This document shows, one piece after another, positions 10,714-18,265 of a DNA stretch of 64,000 nucleotides (positions are counted from its first letter, which is position 1; every line of letters begins with the position of its first letter). The position numbers and the translations under genes were made by a program. The DNA is from Fusicatenibacter saccharivorans (GTDB taxonomy: Bacteria > Bacillota > Clostridia > Lachnospirales > Lachnospiraceae). The stretch covers positions 1-64,000 of the forward strand of contig NZ_JAQEGR010000013.1 in the NCBI RefSeq assembly GCF_027667425.1. Direction: 5' to 3'. The notes beneath the pieces were generated by a model. It made no database searches. It was not told the origin of the DNA and worked only from the letters and a program-made list of their open reading frames with translations.

Positions 10714-12483
10714 ATGAAGAAATTAGTATCAAGATTTATGGCAGTTCTGATGGCAATGACCATGATACTGTCCATGAGCATGACTGCATTTGCAGCAGAT
10801 GCAGCAGATGCTCCAAAAGGAACCCTGACAGTCAACAATACAGTGGAAGGAAAGACTCTGGATCTGTATCAGATTTTTACAGCAACAAAAAGTGGCGAGA
10901 ATGTAGCATATACACTGAACAGTGCATATGAAGGATTTTTTAAGAATAATACTAGAATTCCAGGATCTGAAAGTTTAACAGGCGAAGCTTTAAGTGAAGC
11001 GGCATATAACTATGTTAAAGAACAGGTCGGAGCAAATGGAGAGGCTGCTACAGCGAAAACATTTGCTAAAGATGTGCTTGGATGGATTTTAGATTCAAAG
11101 AACCATATTACAGCAACAAAAACAGTTAATACGACAGCAACTTCTACAGTAGTTTCTGATTTAGCATATGGATACTATTTAGTTTATCCAAAAGGAGCAA
11201 CAGATACCTCCACAGCACCAGGAAATCAGACTTATACATCTGCAGCATCTTTAGTTAGCATTACAGCTGATACAGCTACAATTAACATGAAGAGCAATTA
11301 CCCGACAGTAGACAAGAAAATCATTCCGGCACAGAGTGGAAGCGGAATTACAGTTGGTGCTATTGTAGATGCTTCATGGGATGGCAGCCATCAGATGGAA
11401 TTGGACGATGAGAATAATCCTGAAGATACCATCGCACCACACAGCGAATCAGATGAAAAGAAAGCTGGAGATTTTGGAATTGGCGATACTGTCACTTATC
11501 AGCTGACTTCTAAAGTGCCGGACATGACAGGATATAATTCTTATACTTTTAAATTTAGCGATACTTTGTCCAAAGGACTGGACTTAAAAGAAGTACTATC
11601 TGTAAAAGTTGGAAATACAACACTTACTGCTAAGAAATCAGGAACTAATACATACGCACTTGCATATGACCAGGCTAAACGTACTTTAACAGTTACCTTA
11701 AATGATTTCTATAATTCCTATAAGAATCATACAGGCGAGACAATCACAGTTGTTTACACTGCAACCTTAAACAAAGATGCTGTAATCGGTATGAATCCAA
11801 ATACCAACAAGGCGGTCGTTGAATACAGTAATGACCCGACAACAGGTGGAACAGGTACATCTGAGCCAAGCATCGTAGATGTACATACTTTTGATTTTAC
11901 AATTTATAAATATTATTTAAAAGACCAGAATAATAAAGAAGATAAGACTGCACTTGCAAAGGCAGAATTTGAGCTTTACAAGGGAAACACAGAAGGTACT
12001 GCAGCAGATGAACAGGCGAAGGTTAATATTGTAGACGAAGGAGAAGGTGTATACCGTCAGGCAACAGCCGATGAAGCTAAAGCAACAGGCTTTACTTCTG
12101 CAAAAATTGTATCCGATGCTGACGGAAAAGTACTTGTAAAAGGTCTTGATGCTGGAACTTATTACTTAAGAGAGACAAAAGCACCAGAAGGATACAATAA
12201 GCTTCTCAGCGATATCAAGGTTGAGATTAAAGCAAACTATGATCCAAAAACCGGAAAACTGACAAGCTATTCAGTTGATTACACATACAATGGAACTACA
12301 ACAACAGGTAAAGAAATTAAAGATACAAAAACTTCTCCAGAAGTAGCTGTAGAAAACAAAACAGGTGCACAGCTTCCATCTACTGGTAGCAAGGGTGCCC
12401 TCATGGTAACACTGGCTGGTATCGTTCTTTTCGGTGTATTAACAGCAAGCAAAGCTTTTGGCAAAAAGAAAGCAAAAAACTAA
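10714..12483 (+). CDS. Major pilin (FimA/SpaA-like), LPSTG-anchored
   Basis: A 589-residue precursor of a sortase-assembled pilus backbone. A signal peptide covers residues 1-28 (ending TAFAA). The N-terminal pilin domain resembles FimA/SpaA proteins, with a YPTVDKK segment near residue 205 that corresponds to the pilin motif whose lysine is joined to the next subunit. A Cna_B/SpaA-like domain follows, with the typical YYLRETKAPEGY strand at about residue 485. LPSTG at 554-558, a hydrophobic segment and a Lys-rich tail complete the cell-wall sorting signal. Internal isopeptide bonds are expected in this family but were not traced. The ribosome site AGAGGAAC precedes the ATG. It lies 115 bases after the adhesin gene and is followed by a hairpin that may limit read-through to the sortase, giving high pilin and low sortase levels. 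Confidence 0.9.
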   Translation: MKKLVSRFMAVLMAMTMILSMSMTAFAADAADAPKGTLTVNNTVEGKTLDLYQIFTATKSGENVAYTLNSAYEGFFKNNTRIPGSESLTGEALSEAAYNYVKEQVGANGEAATAKTFAKDVLGWILDSKNHITATKTVNTTATSTVVSDLAYGYYLVYPKGATDTSTAPGNQTYTSAASLVSITADTATINMKSNYPTVDKKIIPAQSGSGITVGAIVDASWDGSHQMELDDENNPEDTIAPHSESDEKKAGDFGIGDTVTYQLTSKVPDMTGYNSYTFKFSDTLSKGLDLKEVLSVKVGNTTLTAKKSGTNTYALAYDQAKRTLTVTLNDFYNSYKNHTGETITVVYTATLNKDAVIGMNPNTNKAVVEYSNDPTTGGTGTSEPSIVDVHTFDFTIYKYYLKDQNNKEDKTALAKAEFELYKGNTEGTAADEQAKVNIVDEGEGVYRQATADEAKATGFTSAKIVSDADGKVLVKGLDAGTYYLRETKAPEGYNKLLSDIKVEIKANYDPKTGKLTSYSVDYTYNGTTTTGKEIKDTKTSPEVAVENKTGAQLPSTGSKGALMVTLAGIVLFGVLTASKAFGKKKAKN

Positions 12484-12512
12484 GACATTCTGAAGTTTAA
12501 GAATGGATAAAA

Positions 12513-12558
12513 AGACAGTTCATCTTCCCGGTATTGTACCGGGAGGATGTCTGCTTTT
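12513..12558 (+). terminator. Hairpin between pilin and sortase, probable attenuating terminator
   Basis: Thirteen paired bases with one G-T wobble (CATCTTCCCGGTA / TACCGGGAGGATG, loop TTG), extended by AGA/TCT, sit just before a short T-rich run. It follows the major pilin by about 40 bases. The sortase gene begins about 60 bases later with no clear promoter of its own, so partial termination that sets the pilin:sortase ratio is likely. Confidence 0.6.
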
Positions 12559-12620
12559 TCTGAAATGTCCAGTGTGGACTGGATATTTCAGAAGAAACAG
12601 ACGAAAAGGTGAAAGGTATT

Positions 12621-13475
12621 ATGAAGAAAGTAGTAAAAATACTAAGAGGAATCGGATATCTGATGGCATTTTCTTTAATCCTGTATCCGGTAGTGAGTAA
12701 TTACATTAATCAGATGAACAGCACAACCATTGCTACAGATTATGAACAGGAAGTTTCGCATTTGTCGGAAGAACAGGAAAATGCAATGATCAAGCAGGCA
12801 CAGGACTACAACGAAAGCCTGATCGGAATTGGTTCCATAGCAGATCCATTTTCAGAAAGCAATGAAAACCAGACAGAAGATGATGAGTATAACAAACTTT
12901 TGAAAATTGATGATACTGGAATGATGGGATATATTGATATCCCAAAGCTTGATGTTGTTCTTCCGGTTTATCATGGAACATCCGAAAAAGTACTGCAGTC
13001 AGGTGTAGGACATCTGAAAAACACCTCGCTTCCGGTAGGCGGTGAGAGCTGTCATGCGGTATTATCCGGACACCGTGGACTTGCAAATGCCAAGATATTC
13101 ACCGACCTGAACAAGATGGAGGTTGGAGATGTATTTTATATTAAAGTTCTTCATCATACCTTTGCCTATCAGGTGGATCAGATTCTGACAGTATTGCCAT
13201 CAGATACAGATGCTTTACAAATTGAAAAAGGCAAGGATTATGTAACGCTGGTCACATGCACTCCTTATGCAGTTAATACACACAGACTGCTTGTACGTGG
13301 CACCAGAATTCCGTATGAAGAGGCACAGAAGATAGATGAGGAAGTTGGTCTTCATCATACAATTCCATTCAATTTGATTCTATTGATTGGGGGAATTGTT
13401 GCTTTGATCATCATATGGGTGAGCATTAAATCTCATAAACGCAGGAAGGAGAAAAAACATGAGCAGAATAATTAA
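12621..13475 (+). CDS. Class C (pilin-polymerising) sortase
   Basis: A 284-residue membrane-bound transpeptidase that links LPXTG pilins into a polymer. An N-terminal membrane segment (about 10-27) and a C-terminal one (about residues 251-270) frame the catalytic domain, as is usual in class C sortases. A DPF lid motif (about residue 69) covers the active site. The catalytic triad is visible as His151 in SGHRGL, Cys213 in LVTCTPY and Arg222 in HRLLVRG. The ATG at 12621 was preferred over an in-frame GTG at 12609 because GAAAGG lies just upstream of it. The 3' end overlaps the minor pilin gene by 17 bases, which suggests translational coupling. The two flanking pilin genes make assembly of this pilus the obvious role. 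Confidence 0.92.
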   Translation: MKKVVKILRGIGYLMAFSLILYPVVSNYINQMNSTTIATDYEQEVSHLSEEQENAMIKQAQDYNESLIGIGSIADPFSESNENQTEDDEYNKLLKIDDTGMMGYIDIPKLDVVLPVYHGTSEKVLQSGVGHLKNTSLPVGGESCHAVLSGHRGLANAKIFTDLNKMEVGDVFYIKVLHHTFAYQVDQILTVLPSDTDALQIEKGKDYVTLVTCTPYAVNTHRLLVRGTRIPYEEAQKIDEEVGLHHTIPFNLILLIGGIVALIIIWVSIKSHKRRKEKKHEQNN

Positions 13476-14160
13476 ACATAAGCGAATATATATGTGTATG
13501 GCCAGTGTGATGTGTATGCTTTTACTCCTCATTCCGTTACCTGTGTCTGCGAATGATCAGGGAAGTATATTATTAAAAGCAACTGTTGAAGATGAGACCA
13601 CGGTATATAAGCTAAGTAATATTGAATTTACGATGTATCAGGTTGGAACATATAAAAATAATTCATGGGCATTAGTGAGTGAGTTTGCAAAGTCTGGAGT
13701 CATATTTGATTTTGAGGATTCTTCTGCTCAGGCAGAAGCTGCAAAAAAACTGGGAAAATATGTACAGGATAACGGCATCCAAGGAATATCAGGGAAGACC
13801 AATTCCGATGGAGAAGTTATGTACAGAGATCTGGAAAAAGGTGTGTATCTTTTTGTGCAGACACAAAAAACACAAATTGGAAATCAAGTATATCAAAGCG
13901 AACCTTTTATCATAACAGTTCCAGGTAATTATGATGGTCAGATAATTTGGAATGTAACGGCAGAGCCTAAATTTAAAAATGAATCGATACCACCAATTAC
14001 CACGAATACGCCACCAGTTTCAGAAGAACCATCAGGTGATAATAGCAGTCATACTCCAAATGTAAAAACGGGAGACGATACGAATGTAATTATGTGGCTT
14101 TCCTTAATGGGAATATCCTTAATCATATTTAGTATATGCAAAAGAAAATCCCATAAATAA
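13459..14160 (+). CDS. Minor/basal pilin with KTGD-type sorting end
   Basis: A 233-residue secreted protein. A signal peptide (residues 1-31, ending PVSA) is followed by a SpaA/Cna_B-like beta domain containing YRDLEKGVYLF, a Pro/Thr/Ser-rich spacer (about 175-200), then VKTGD (around residue 203), a hydrophobic stretch and a KRKSHK tail. The sorting motif lacks the canonical LPXTG leucine-proline. Similar degenerate (N/K)TG motifs occur on basal pilins of Firmicutes, where a housekeeping sortase may attach them to the wall. The gene overlaps the sortase gene, so it is the last gene of the pilus operon, and it is followed by a terminator. An accessory or wall-anchoring pilin is the best interpretation; the exact position in the fibre is inferred. 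Confidence 0.8.
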   Translation: MSRIIKHKRIYMCMASVMCMLLLLIPLPVSANDQGSILLKATVEDETTVYKLSNIEFTMYQVGTYKNNSWALVSEFAKSGVIFDFEDSSAQAEAAKKLGKYVQDNGIQGISGKTNSDGEVMYRDLEKGVYLFVQTQKTQIGNQVYQSEPFIITVPGNYDGQIIWNVTAEPKFKNESIPPITTNTPPVSEEPSGDNSSHTPNVKTGDDTNVIMWLSLMGISLIIFSICKRKSHK

Positions 14161-14167
14161 TATGAGA

Positions 14168-14190
14168 AGATCGGGAAATCCCGGTCTTTT
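14168..14190 (+). terminator. Terminator of the pilus operon
   Basis: AGATCGGG and CCCGGTCT pair around an AAAT loop and run into TTTT, eight bases after the minor pilin stop codon. Confidence 0.75.
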
Positions 14191-14323
14191 CGTTTCGTTA
14201 TATAACTGTCATAATCCAAAAACAAATACCTCCGGAGGTGCACCGTATGGCGTCACCTGGGAGAAAATGGGTTTTAAACCATGGGAAGATTTGAAAGAAA
14301 ATGAGTGAGTTGCCAGTGCAATC

Positions 14324-15325
14324 TTATTTATCTCTTGTGACAGAAATAGGTTCCCGTTTTGCTGGAAGTAAGTCTGAACTGATCTCAGGAGAATTAAGCA
14401 GTGCTGTGAAATTCTGTCTGATGATATCCAGTGTCTTCTGCTTTTTCTGTAATTCCTGCTTTTCACGGACAGTAGCAGCCTGTTCAGATTCAAGATTTTC
14501 TATCCGCTTCTGGATTTTATTAGAGCTTGGGATTTTGGTAACACCGAGATCCTGAAGCTCTTTTTTTAGTGAATCGTGGAGTTGGTATTCTGCTTGATGT
14601 TTGGTCCGGTATGCGTTTGGATTTTTAGCAGATTTGCAATCTTCAATCACTTTACGGCAGAGCCGGTAAGAATCACAATGTTTTTGAATGACTTTCTGCG
14701 TGTTCAGTTCATTGTTGATTTGTGTTATTCTCTGTTCAGCCGCTTTAACAGAAGCATCAACATCAGAAACATGCTGTTGAAAATCTTCATAATTCAGCAG
14801 ATTATTTTCAGAAAGATAGTTGAAGGTGCGGGTTGCCTCTTTTAGATTATTTAGTTTTGCCCAACGTTCAAATCCTTCTCGATTGCCGGTTGTAACATAA
14901 GTGGAAATATTGATATACAGGCGAGCACCTCTGGACAGATGCTTTGGAGTTTTCACTTTGCTACGATTTTTTGCCAGACGGATGCGGATATTTTCTTCGC
15001 TATAATAACTTCCGAGAGATTTCATGTAAGTGAAGTCCTTCTGCTCCGGTGCACGGAAGGACAGGTGTTTTCCTTGGCGGACTTCATATCCGGCTAACTG
15101 CATTTTTTGTAGAAATTCCTCATAGTTGATGGAAGTCCAGATTGCCTTATCAACTGCAACACGTAGCTTGACTTTCCAACTGGTGCCATGATGATATTCC
15201 ATGTTCTCTTTATAGCTTTTTCCTTTTTCTCCGGTTGGCATACTGGTGGCAAGTCCATTTTCTTGGCAGATGCGATTACTGATCCGGCAGATTTTATGGT
15301 AGCTCCGCTTATTGGAAATGATCAT
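14324..15325 (-). pseudogene. 5'-truncated relaxase (mobilisation nuclease) remnant
   Basis: A 333-codon reading frame on the minus strand that matches the C-terminal two thirds of relaxases of Tn1549-like elements. It has the characteristic KGKSY segment followed by helical repeats and a long coiled coil (about residues 185-310). The N-terminal catalytic part, with the nicking tyrosine and the metal-binding histidines, is absent. The frame begins abruptly at SNKRSYHKI, just where an unrelated plus-strand gene fragment starts. It is therefore almost certainly a non-functional leftover of an integrated conjugative or mobilisable element. The coding frame itself is still open, so truncation may be recent. 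The 160 bases between the pilus terminator and this remnant contain only a short plus-strand frame ending PWEDLKENE, which was not identified. Confidence 0.7.
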
Positions 15326-15587
15326 TAACGCCCATTGTCACTGTAACCTGTTGGATGAATCTTATATTCAGGTCGCAGTTTATGATGAAAGACTGGAGGT
15401 GACTTCTCCGGGTGGATTATATAACGGATTAACTTATGAGGAAGTCATGAATGGTCATTCGAAGATCCGGAATAAAGGCATTACCAATATATTCAGTCAG
15501 ATGGGACTTGTAGAAGCATGGGGAAGCGGAATAAAAAGAATCCTTAATGCTGCAGAAGAGTATGGACTTTCGAAGCCGAGATTTTAG
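15312..15587 (+). pseudogene. COG2865-type ATP-binding regulator, middle fragment
   Basis: The fragment encodes the motifs typical of the central part of AlbA_2/HATPase_c_4 regulators (COG2865): VAVYDERLEVTSPGG, then KIRNKGITNIF and EAWGSGIKRI. The N-terminal DNA-binding region is missing; the fragment starts at the junction with the truncated relaxase. The reading frame stops right at the left end of the IS200/IS605 element. The C-terminal winged-helix part reappears on the other side of the insertion at 17338-17529. It is a gene remnant, first truncated by rearrangement and then interrupted by the IS. Confidence 0.7.
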
Positions 15588-15682
15588 GAATTCGATAAGA
15601 CGCGTCCATCGAATTTACGCAAGTAATTGAGATGGACAAAATAGTGGTTGTATTAAATGAAAAAATATAGTATAATACAAAC

Positions 15683-16105
15683 ATGAATACAACATATAAA
15701 TTAAACAACAATGTCGTCTATTCGTGCAAATACCATGTAGTATGGTGTCCTAAATATAGACGAAAAGTATTAACCAATGGTGTAGATACCAGGTTGAAGG
15801 AACTGCTCACAGAGTATGCTGCAAATCTTTCTGTAGAGATTCTGGAAATGGAAATCATGCCGGATCATGTTCATATGCTGCTGGAAGTAGACCCTCAGTT
15901 TGGTATTCACAAAGCCGTAAAATCTTTCAAAGGCTATACTTCCAGAATTTTAAGACAGGAATTTCCATATCTTAAAACTAAGATGCCGACGCTTTGGACA
16001 AATAGCTATTTTGTATCTACCGTTGGCGGTGCCCCGCTGGAAGCAGTAAAACAGTATATCGAAAACCAGAAAACATCGCAGAGACAAAAGGATAAGATGG
16101 GCTAA
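15683..16105 (+). CDS. tnpA: IS200/IS605 Y1 transposase TnpA
   Basis: A 140-residue single-strand DNA transposase of the HUH/Y1 class. The HVH motif (His62 and His64, in MPDHVHMLL) and the catalytic tyrosine Tyr125 (in KQYIENQ) are present at the usual spacing. The length is normal for the family and there are no internal stops. It cuts and rejoins single-stranded ends by recognising the subterminal hairpins. The last base of its stop codon region coincides with the start of tnpB (16105). All key residues are present, so it is probably active. Confidence 0.93.
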   Translation: MNTTYKLNNNVVYSCKYHVVWCPKYRRKVLTNGVDTRLKELLTEYAANLSVEILEMEIMPDHVHMLLEVDPQFGIHKAVKSFKGYTSRILRQEFPYLKTKMPTLWTNSYFVSTVGGAPLEAVKQYIENQKTSQRQKDKMG

Positions 16106-17202
16106 TGCAAAAAGGGATCAAATTCAGGATCTACCCGAACAGAGAACAGAAAAACTTCATCCACCAGACGCTGGGATGCTGCAGGTTCATCTATAACCGG
16201 GGACTTGCCATGCGTAAGGAAGGCTATGAAAAAGGGAAAAAAATCGGCTATGGCCAGACTTCTGCCATGCTGACGGAACTGAAAAAGCAGGAAGAGTTTG
16301 CTTTTCTGAAAGAAGTCGATTCCATCGCATTACAGCAGTCATTGCGGGATCTTGACCGGGGATTTGTAAACTTTTTTCAAAAAAGGGCGTCCCATCCAAC
16401 TTTCAAAAGCAAACATAACCATTTTCAGTCGTACAGAACGGTAAATCAAAAAGACAACATTCGTATCGTGGGAAGATATATCAAACTTCCGAAGCTTGGA
16501 TATGTGAAAGTGCGTCAGTCAATGGAAGTGGGAAACATTCGTCACGTAACCATTGAGCATACGCCATCCGGAAAATATTTTGCGGTTCTGAACGTTGAAT
16601 TTGAACCGGAACCGCGACCTAATCAGGGTGGAACGATTGGGATTGATGTTGGAATCAAAACGTTCTATTCTGACAGCAACGGAAATACAGTAGCGAATCC
16701 CAAATATCTGGAACGCTCGATGCGAAAACTTGTAAGGGAACAGCGCAGACTTTCCCGAAGAGAGAAAGGATCCCATAACCGGGATAAGCAGCGAATTCGA
16801 GTTGCCAAAGTACATGAAAAAGTAACGAATCAAAGAAATGATTTCCTGCAGAAACAGTCAACGATGCTGGTGTGTGAAAACCAAACCATCTGCATCGAAG
16901 ACCTGCATGTAAAGGGAATGATCCGGAACCATAAACTGGCAAAGTCGATAGCCAGTGTTTCGTGGGCAAAGTTTTTCGAAATGCTGGAATATAAAGCTGT
17001 GTGGTATGGAAATGAAATCCGCAAAGTACCAACGATGTATCCGAGCAGCCAGACCTGCAGTGCCTGTGGCTATCGGAATCCGCTGGTGAAAAATCTGCGC
17101 ATTCGTATCTGGGAGTGCCCCGGCTGTCATGCAGTTCATGACCGGGATACGAATGCAGGCATCAATATCTTGAAAAAAGGACTGCAGCTGCAGTCGGCAT
17201 AA
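16105..17202 (+). CDS. tnpB: TnpB RNA-guided nuclease of the IS605 element
   Basis: A 365-residue TnpB, the ancestor-like relative of Cas12. An N-terminal OrfB helix-turn-helix/WED region (from MQKGIKFRIYPNREQKN) is followed by the RuvC fold. Candidate catalytic acids are Asp181 (GIDVG), Glu265 (CIEDL) and Asp346/Asp348 (DRDTNAG). A zinc finger with CSACG and CPGC lies between the last two. All are intact, so it is probably functional. In this family the protein is guided by an RNA from the element's 3' end to cut the empty donor site and so maintain the element. The start overlaps the tnpA stop. Confidence 0.92.
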   Translation: MQKGIKFRIYPNREQKNFIHQTLGCCRFIYNRGLAMRKEGYEKGKKIGYGQTSAMLTELKKQEEFAFLKEVDSIALQQSLRDLDRGFVNFFQKRASHPTFKSKHNHFQSYRTVNQKDNIRIVGRYIKLPKLGYVKVRQSMEVGNIRHVTIEHTPSGKYFAVLNVEFEPEPRPNQGGTIGIDVGIKTFYSDSNGNTVANPKYLERSMRKLVREQRRLSRREKGSHNRDKQRIRVAKVHEKVTNQRNDFLQKQSTMLVCENQTICIEDLHVKGMIRNHKLAKSIASVSWAKFFEMLEYKAVWYGNEIRKVPTMYPSSQTCSACGYRNPLVKNLRIRIWECPGCHAVHDRDTNAGINILKKGLQLQSA

Positions 17203-17351
17203 AGATAAGAAAACTGTACCGCAGGGCATGCGGGAACAGTATAAATATAGCCTGTGGACACCGTGTAAGACATTGCAGTACCGTAAGGTATTTGCCAATG
17301 CAATGGTGGAAGAAACAGGAATCCCCCTGCTTTAGCTGTGGGGAGTGTCAA
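17203..17351 (+). ncRNA. Putative omega (guide) RNA region at the IS right end
   Basis: About 150 bases between the tnpB stop and the element end have no reading frame and contain several short inverted repeats, ending in the CCCC/GGGG hairpin and GTGTCAA. In characterised IS605 elements the TnpB guide scaffold is transcribed from this place and its guide is the flanking DNA, here starting near AAAGTTACTT. This is assigned by position only. Confidence 0.4.
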
Positions 17352-17529
17352 AAAGTTACTTTCAGAAGATCATCAATTATCAGCAGTTAAGTTAGCTGAA
17401 AAAATTGGGGTTGCCAGTCGAAATATTGAGAACAATATTAAGAAGTTAAAAGAGTATGGTATTCTTATAAGACATGGATCTCCAAAGAATGGTTACTGGG
17501 AGATTGTAGATAAAGATCTACAGGAGTGA
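17338..17529 (+). pseudogene. COG2865-type regulator, C-terminal winged-helix fragment
   Basis: The last 60 or so codons encode a winged helix (LAEKIGVASRNIENNIKKL, then RHGSPKNGYWEI). This is the standard C-terminus of COG2865 regulators and belongs to the fragment at 15312-15587. The linker of about 40-50 residues normally found between the two parts is missing on both sides of the IS, so insertion was accompanied or followed by a small deletion. The first codons are supplied by the IS right end. No function is expected. Confidence 0.65.
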
Positions 17530-17597
17530 GAAGTAAATTAGTCCAAGATAGCTCAAGATTAGTCCAAGAGAATATATATATAAATAACAAAAATAGA

Positions 17598-17627
17598 TTG
17601 ACATTTTGTAGTAATCAGTAGTAAACT
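17598..17627 (+). promoter_or_regulatory. Sigma-A type promoter of the ribbon-helix-helix gene
   Basis: TTGACA (17598-17603), 18-base spacer, TAAACT (17622-17627), shortly before the start codon. Just upstream (about 17537-17568) the block TTAGTCCAAGA occurs twice, separated by AGCTCAAGA-like sequence, and could be a repressor site. Confidence 0.55.
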
Positions 17628-17644
17628 GTACTTGTGGAAGGGAA

Positions 17645-17833
17645 GTGATATGTTTGGCTAGAAAAACACCAAAAGATGGCAAAGAAGAAAACATACGAGT
17701 ACGGGTGACTCCAGAACAAAAACAGAGACTTGTTGAGTATGCAGAAAGACACTATCAGAGCATGAGTGGTGTTGTATGTCAGGCATTGGATCTCCTGTAC
17801 GCAAGAGAAGAACAACAAAATAATAAAGAGTAA
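17645..17833 (+). CDS. Small ribbon-helix-helix DNA-binding protein
   Basis: A 62-residue (or 59 from a TTG at 17654) basic/acidic protein with a CopG/Arc-like pattern: a short beta strand ENIRVRVTPEQK followed by two helices ending in CQALDLLYAREEQ. Such proteins act as transcriptional repressors or as relaxosome accessory proteins (MobC-like) of mobile elements. The GTG at 17645 has GAAGGGAAG a few bases upstream. It has a good promoter of its own. Its neighbours, a relaxase remnant on one side and a hairpin cluster on the other, favour an origin in a mobilisable element. Whether it still binds anything is unknown. Confidence 0.6.
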   Translation: MICLARKTPKDGKEENIRVRVTPEQKQRLVEYAERHYQSMSGVVCQALDLLYAREEQQNNKE

Positions 17834-17924
17834 AATGGAGTTATTTTGGAGTTTATTTCTTCATAAGCGGTGCGAAAAACACAAAATCAGAACGCATGTT
17901 CGAAACATAAACTTCTAATAACAG

Positions 17925-18020
17925 CCTTTGCGTGTCATGAAACGCAGTCCGCAAAGGAGTTCGAGTAACGGACTAAAATGCCGAAAGCCTGTATTTATGC
18001 GGGTTTTCGGCATTTGTTTT
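17925..18020 (+). promoter_or_regulatory. Overlapping hairpins ending in a terminator
   Basis: Three structures occur in a row. CCTTTGCG (17925-17932) pairs with CGCAAAGG (17950-17957). AGTCCG (17946-17951) pairs with CGGACT (17969-17974) and shares bases with the first pair, so the two exclude each other. ATGCCGAAA (17978-17986) pairs with TTTCGGCAT (18005-18013), followed by TTGTTTT, which is a good intrinsic terminator. It may simply terminate the ribbon-helix-helix gene, or be an attenuator, or mark a former origin of transfer. The remaining bases of this 430-base gap hold only the kinase promoter at 18107-18134. Confidence 0.5.
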
Positions 18021-18106
18021 ATCGAATGGCTCTAGTTTGGCTCTATTTGTGGGGAGAGTAATAGCAAGATTAAGGAGTAAAAGAATGTAATTACTCTGTT
18101 AGTAAA

Positions 18107-18134
18107 TTGACACAAGTTGGCTGTAGAGTATAAT
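18107..18134 (+). promoter_or_regulatory. Promoter of the first hybrid histidine kinase
   Basis: TTGACA (18107-18112), 16-base spacer, TATAAT (18129-18134). It lies about 130 bases before the chosen start codon, leaving a long leader. Confidence 0.7.
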
Positions 18135-18265
18135 TATAGTAAAAGTACAGCAGAAGCTGTCGCAAAGATATTTATAAAAATGTTGTGGAGGTATTGAACA
18201 TTAATGAATGTAAAATTAAAATCTGCAAGCAAGCAAGCGACTGTAGCCTGGAGGGTGGGAGAAAG

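Larger units (their letters stand above)
15589..17351 (+). mobile_element. IS200/IS605-family insertion sequence with tnpA and tnpB
   Basis: A complete-looking element. The left end carries a hairpin (AATTCGAT at 15589-15596 pairs with ATCGAATT at 15608-15615). tnpA and tnpB follow, touching end to start. The right end has a CCCC...GGGG hairpin (17323-17343) typical of this family. There are no terminal inverted repeats and no obvious target duplication, as expected for single-strand transposition. It splits a COG2865-type regulator gene. The outer boundaries are set from the hairpins and the interrupted gene and may be off by some bases. Confidence 0.8.

Noticed and set aside
12503..12700. 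Open frame of 65 codons between pilin and sortase
   Set aside because: It spans the attenuating hairpin and overlaps the sortase gene in another frame, with no recognisable protein features.
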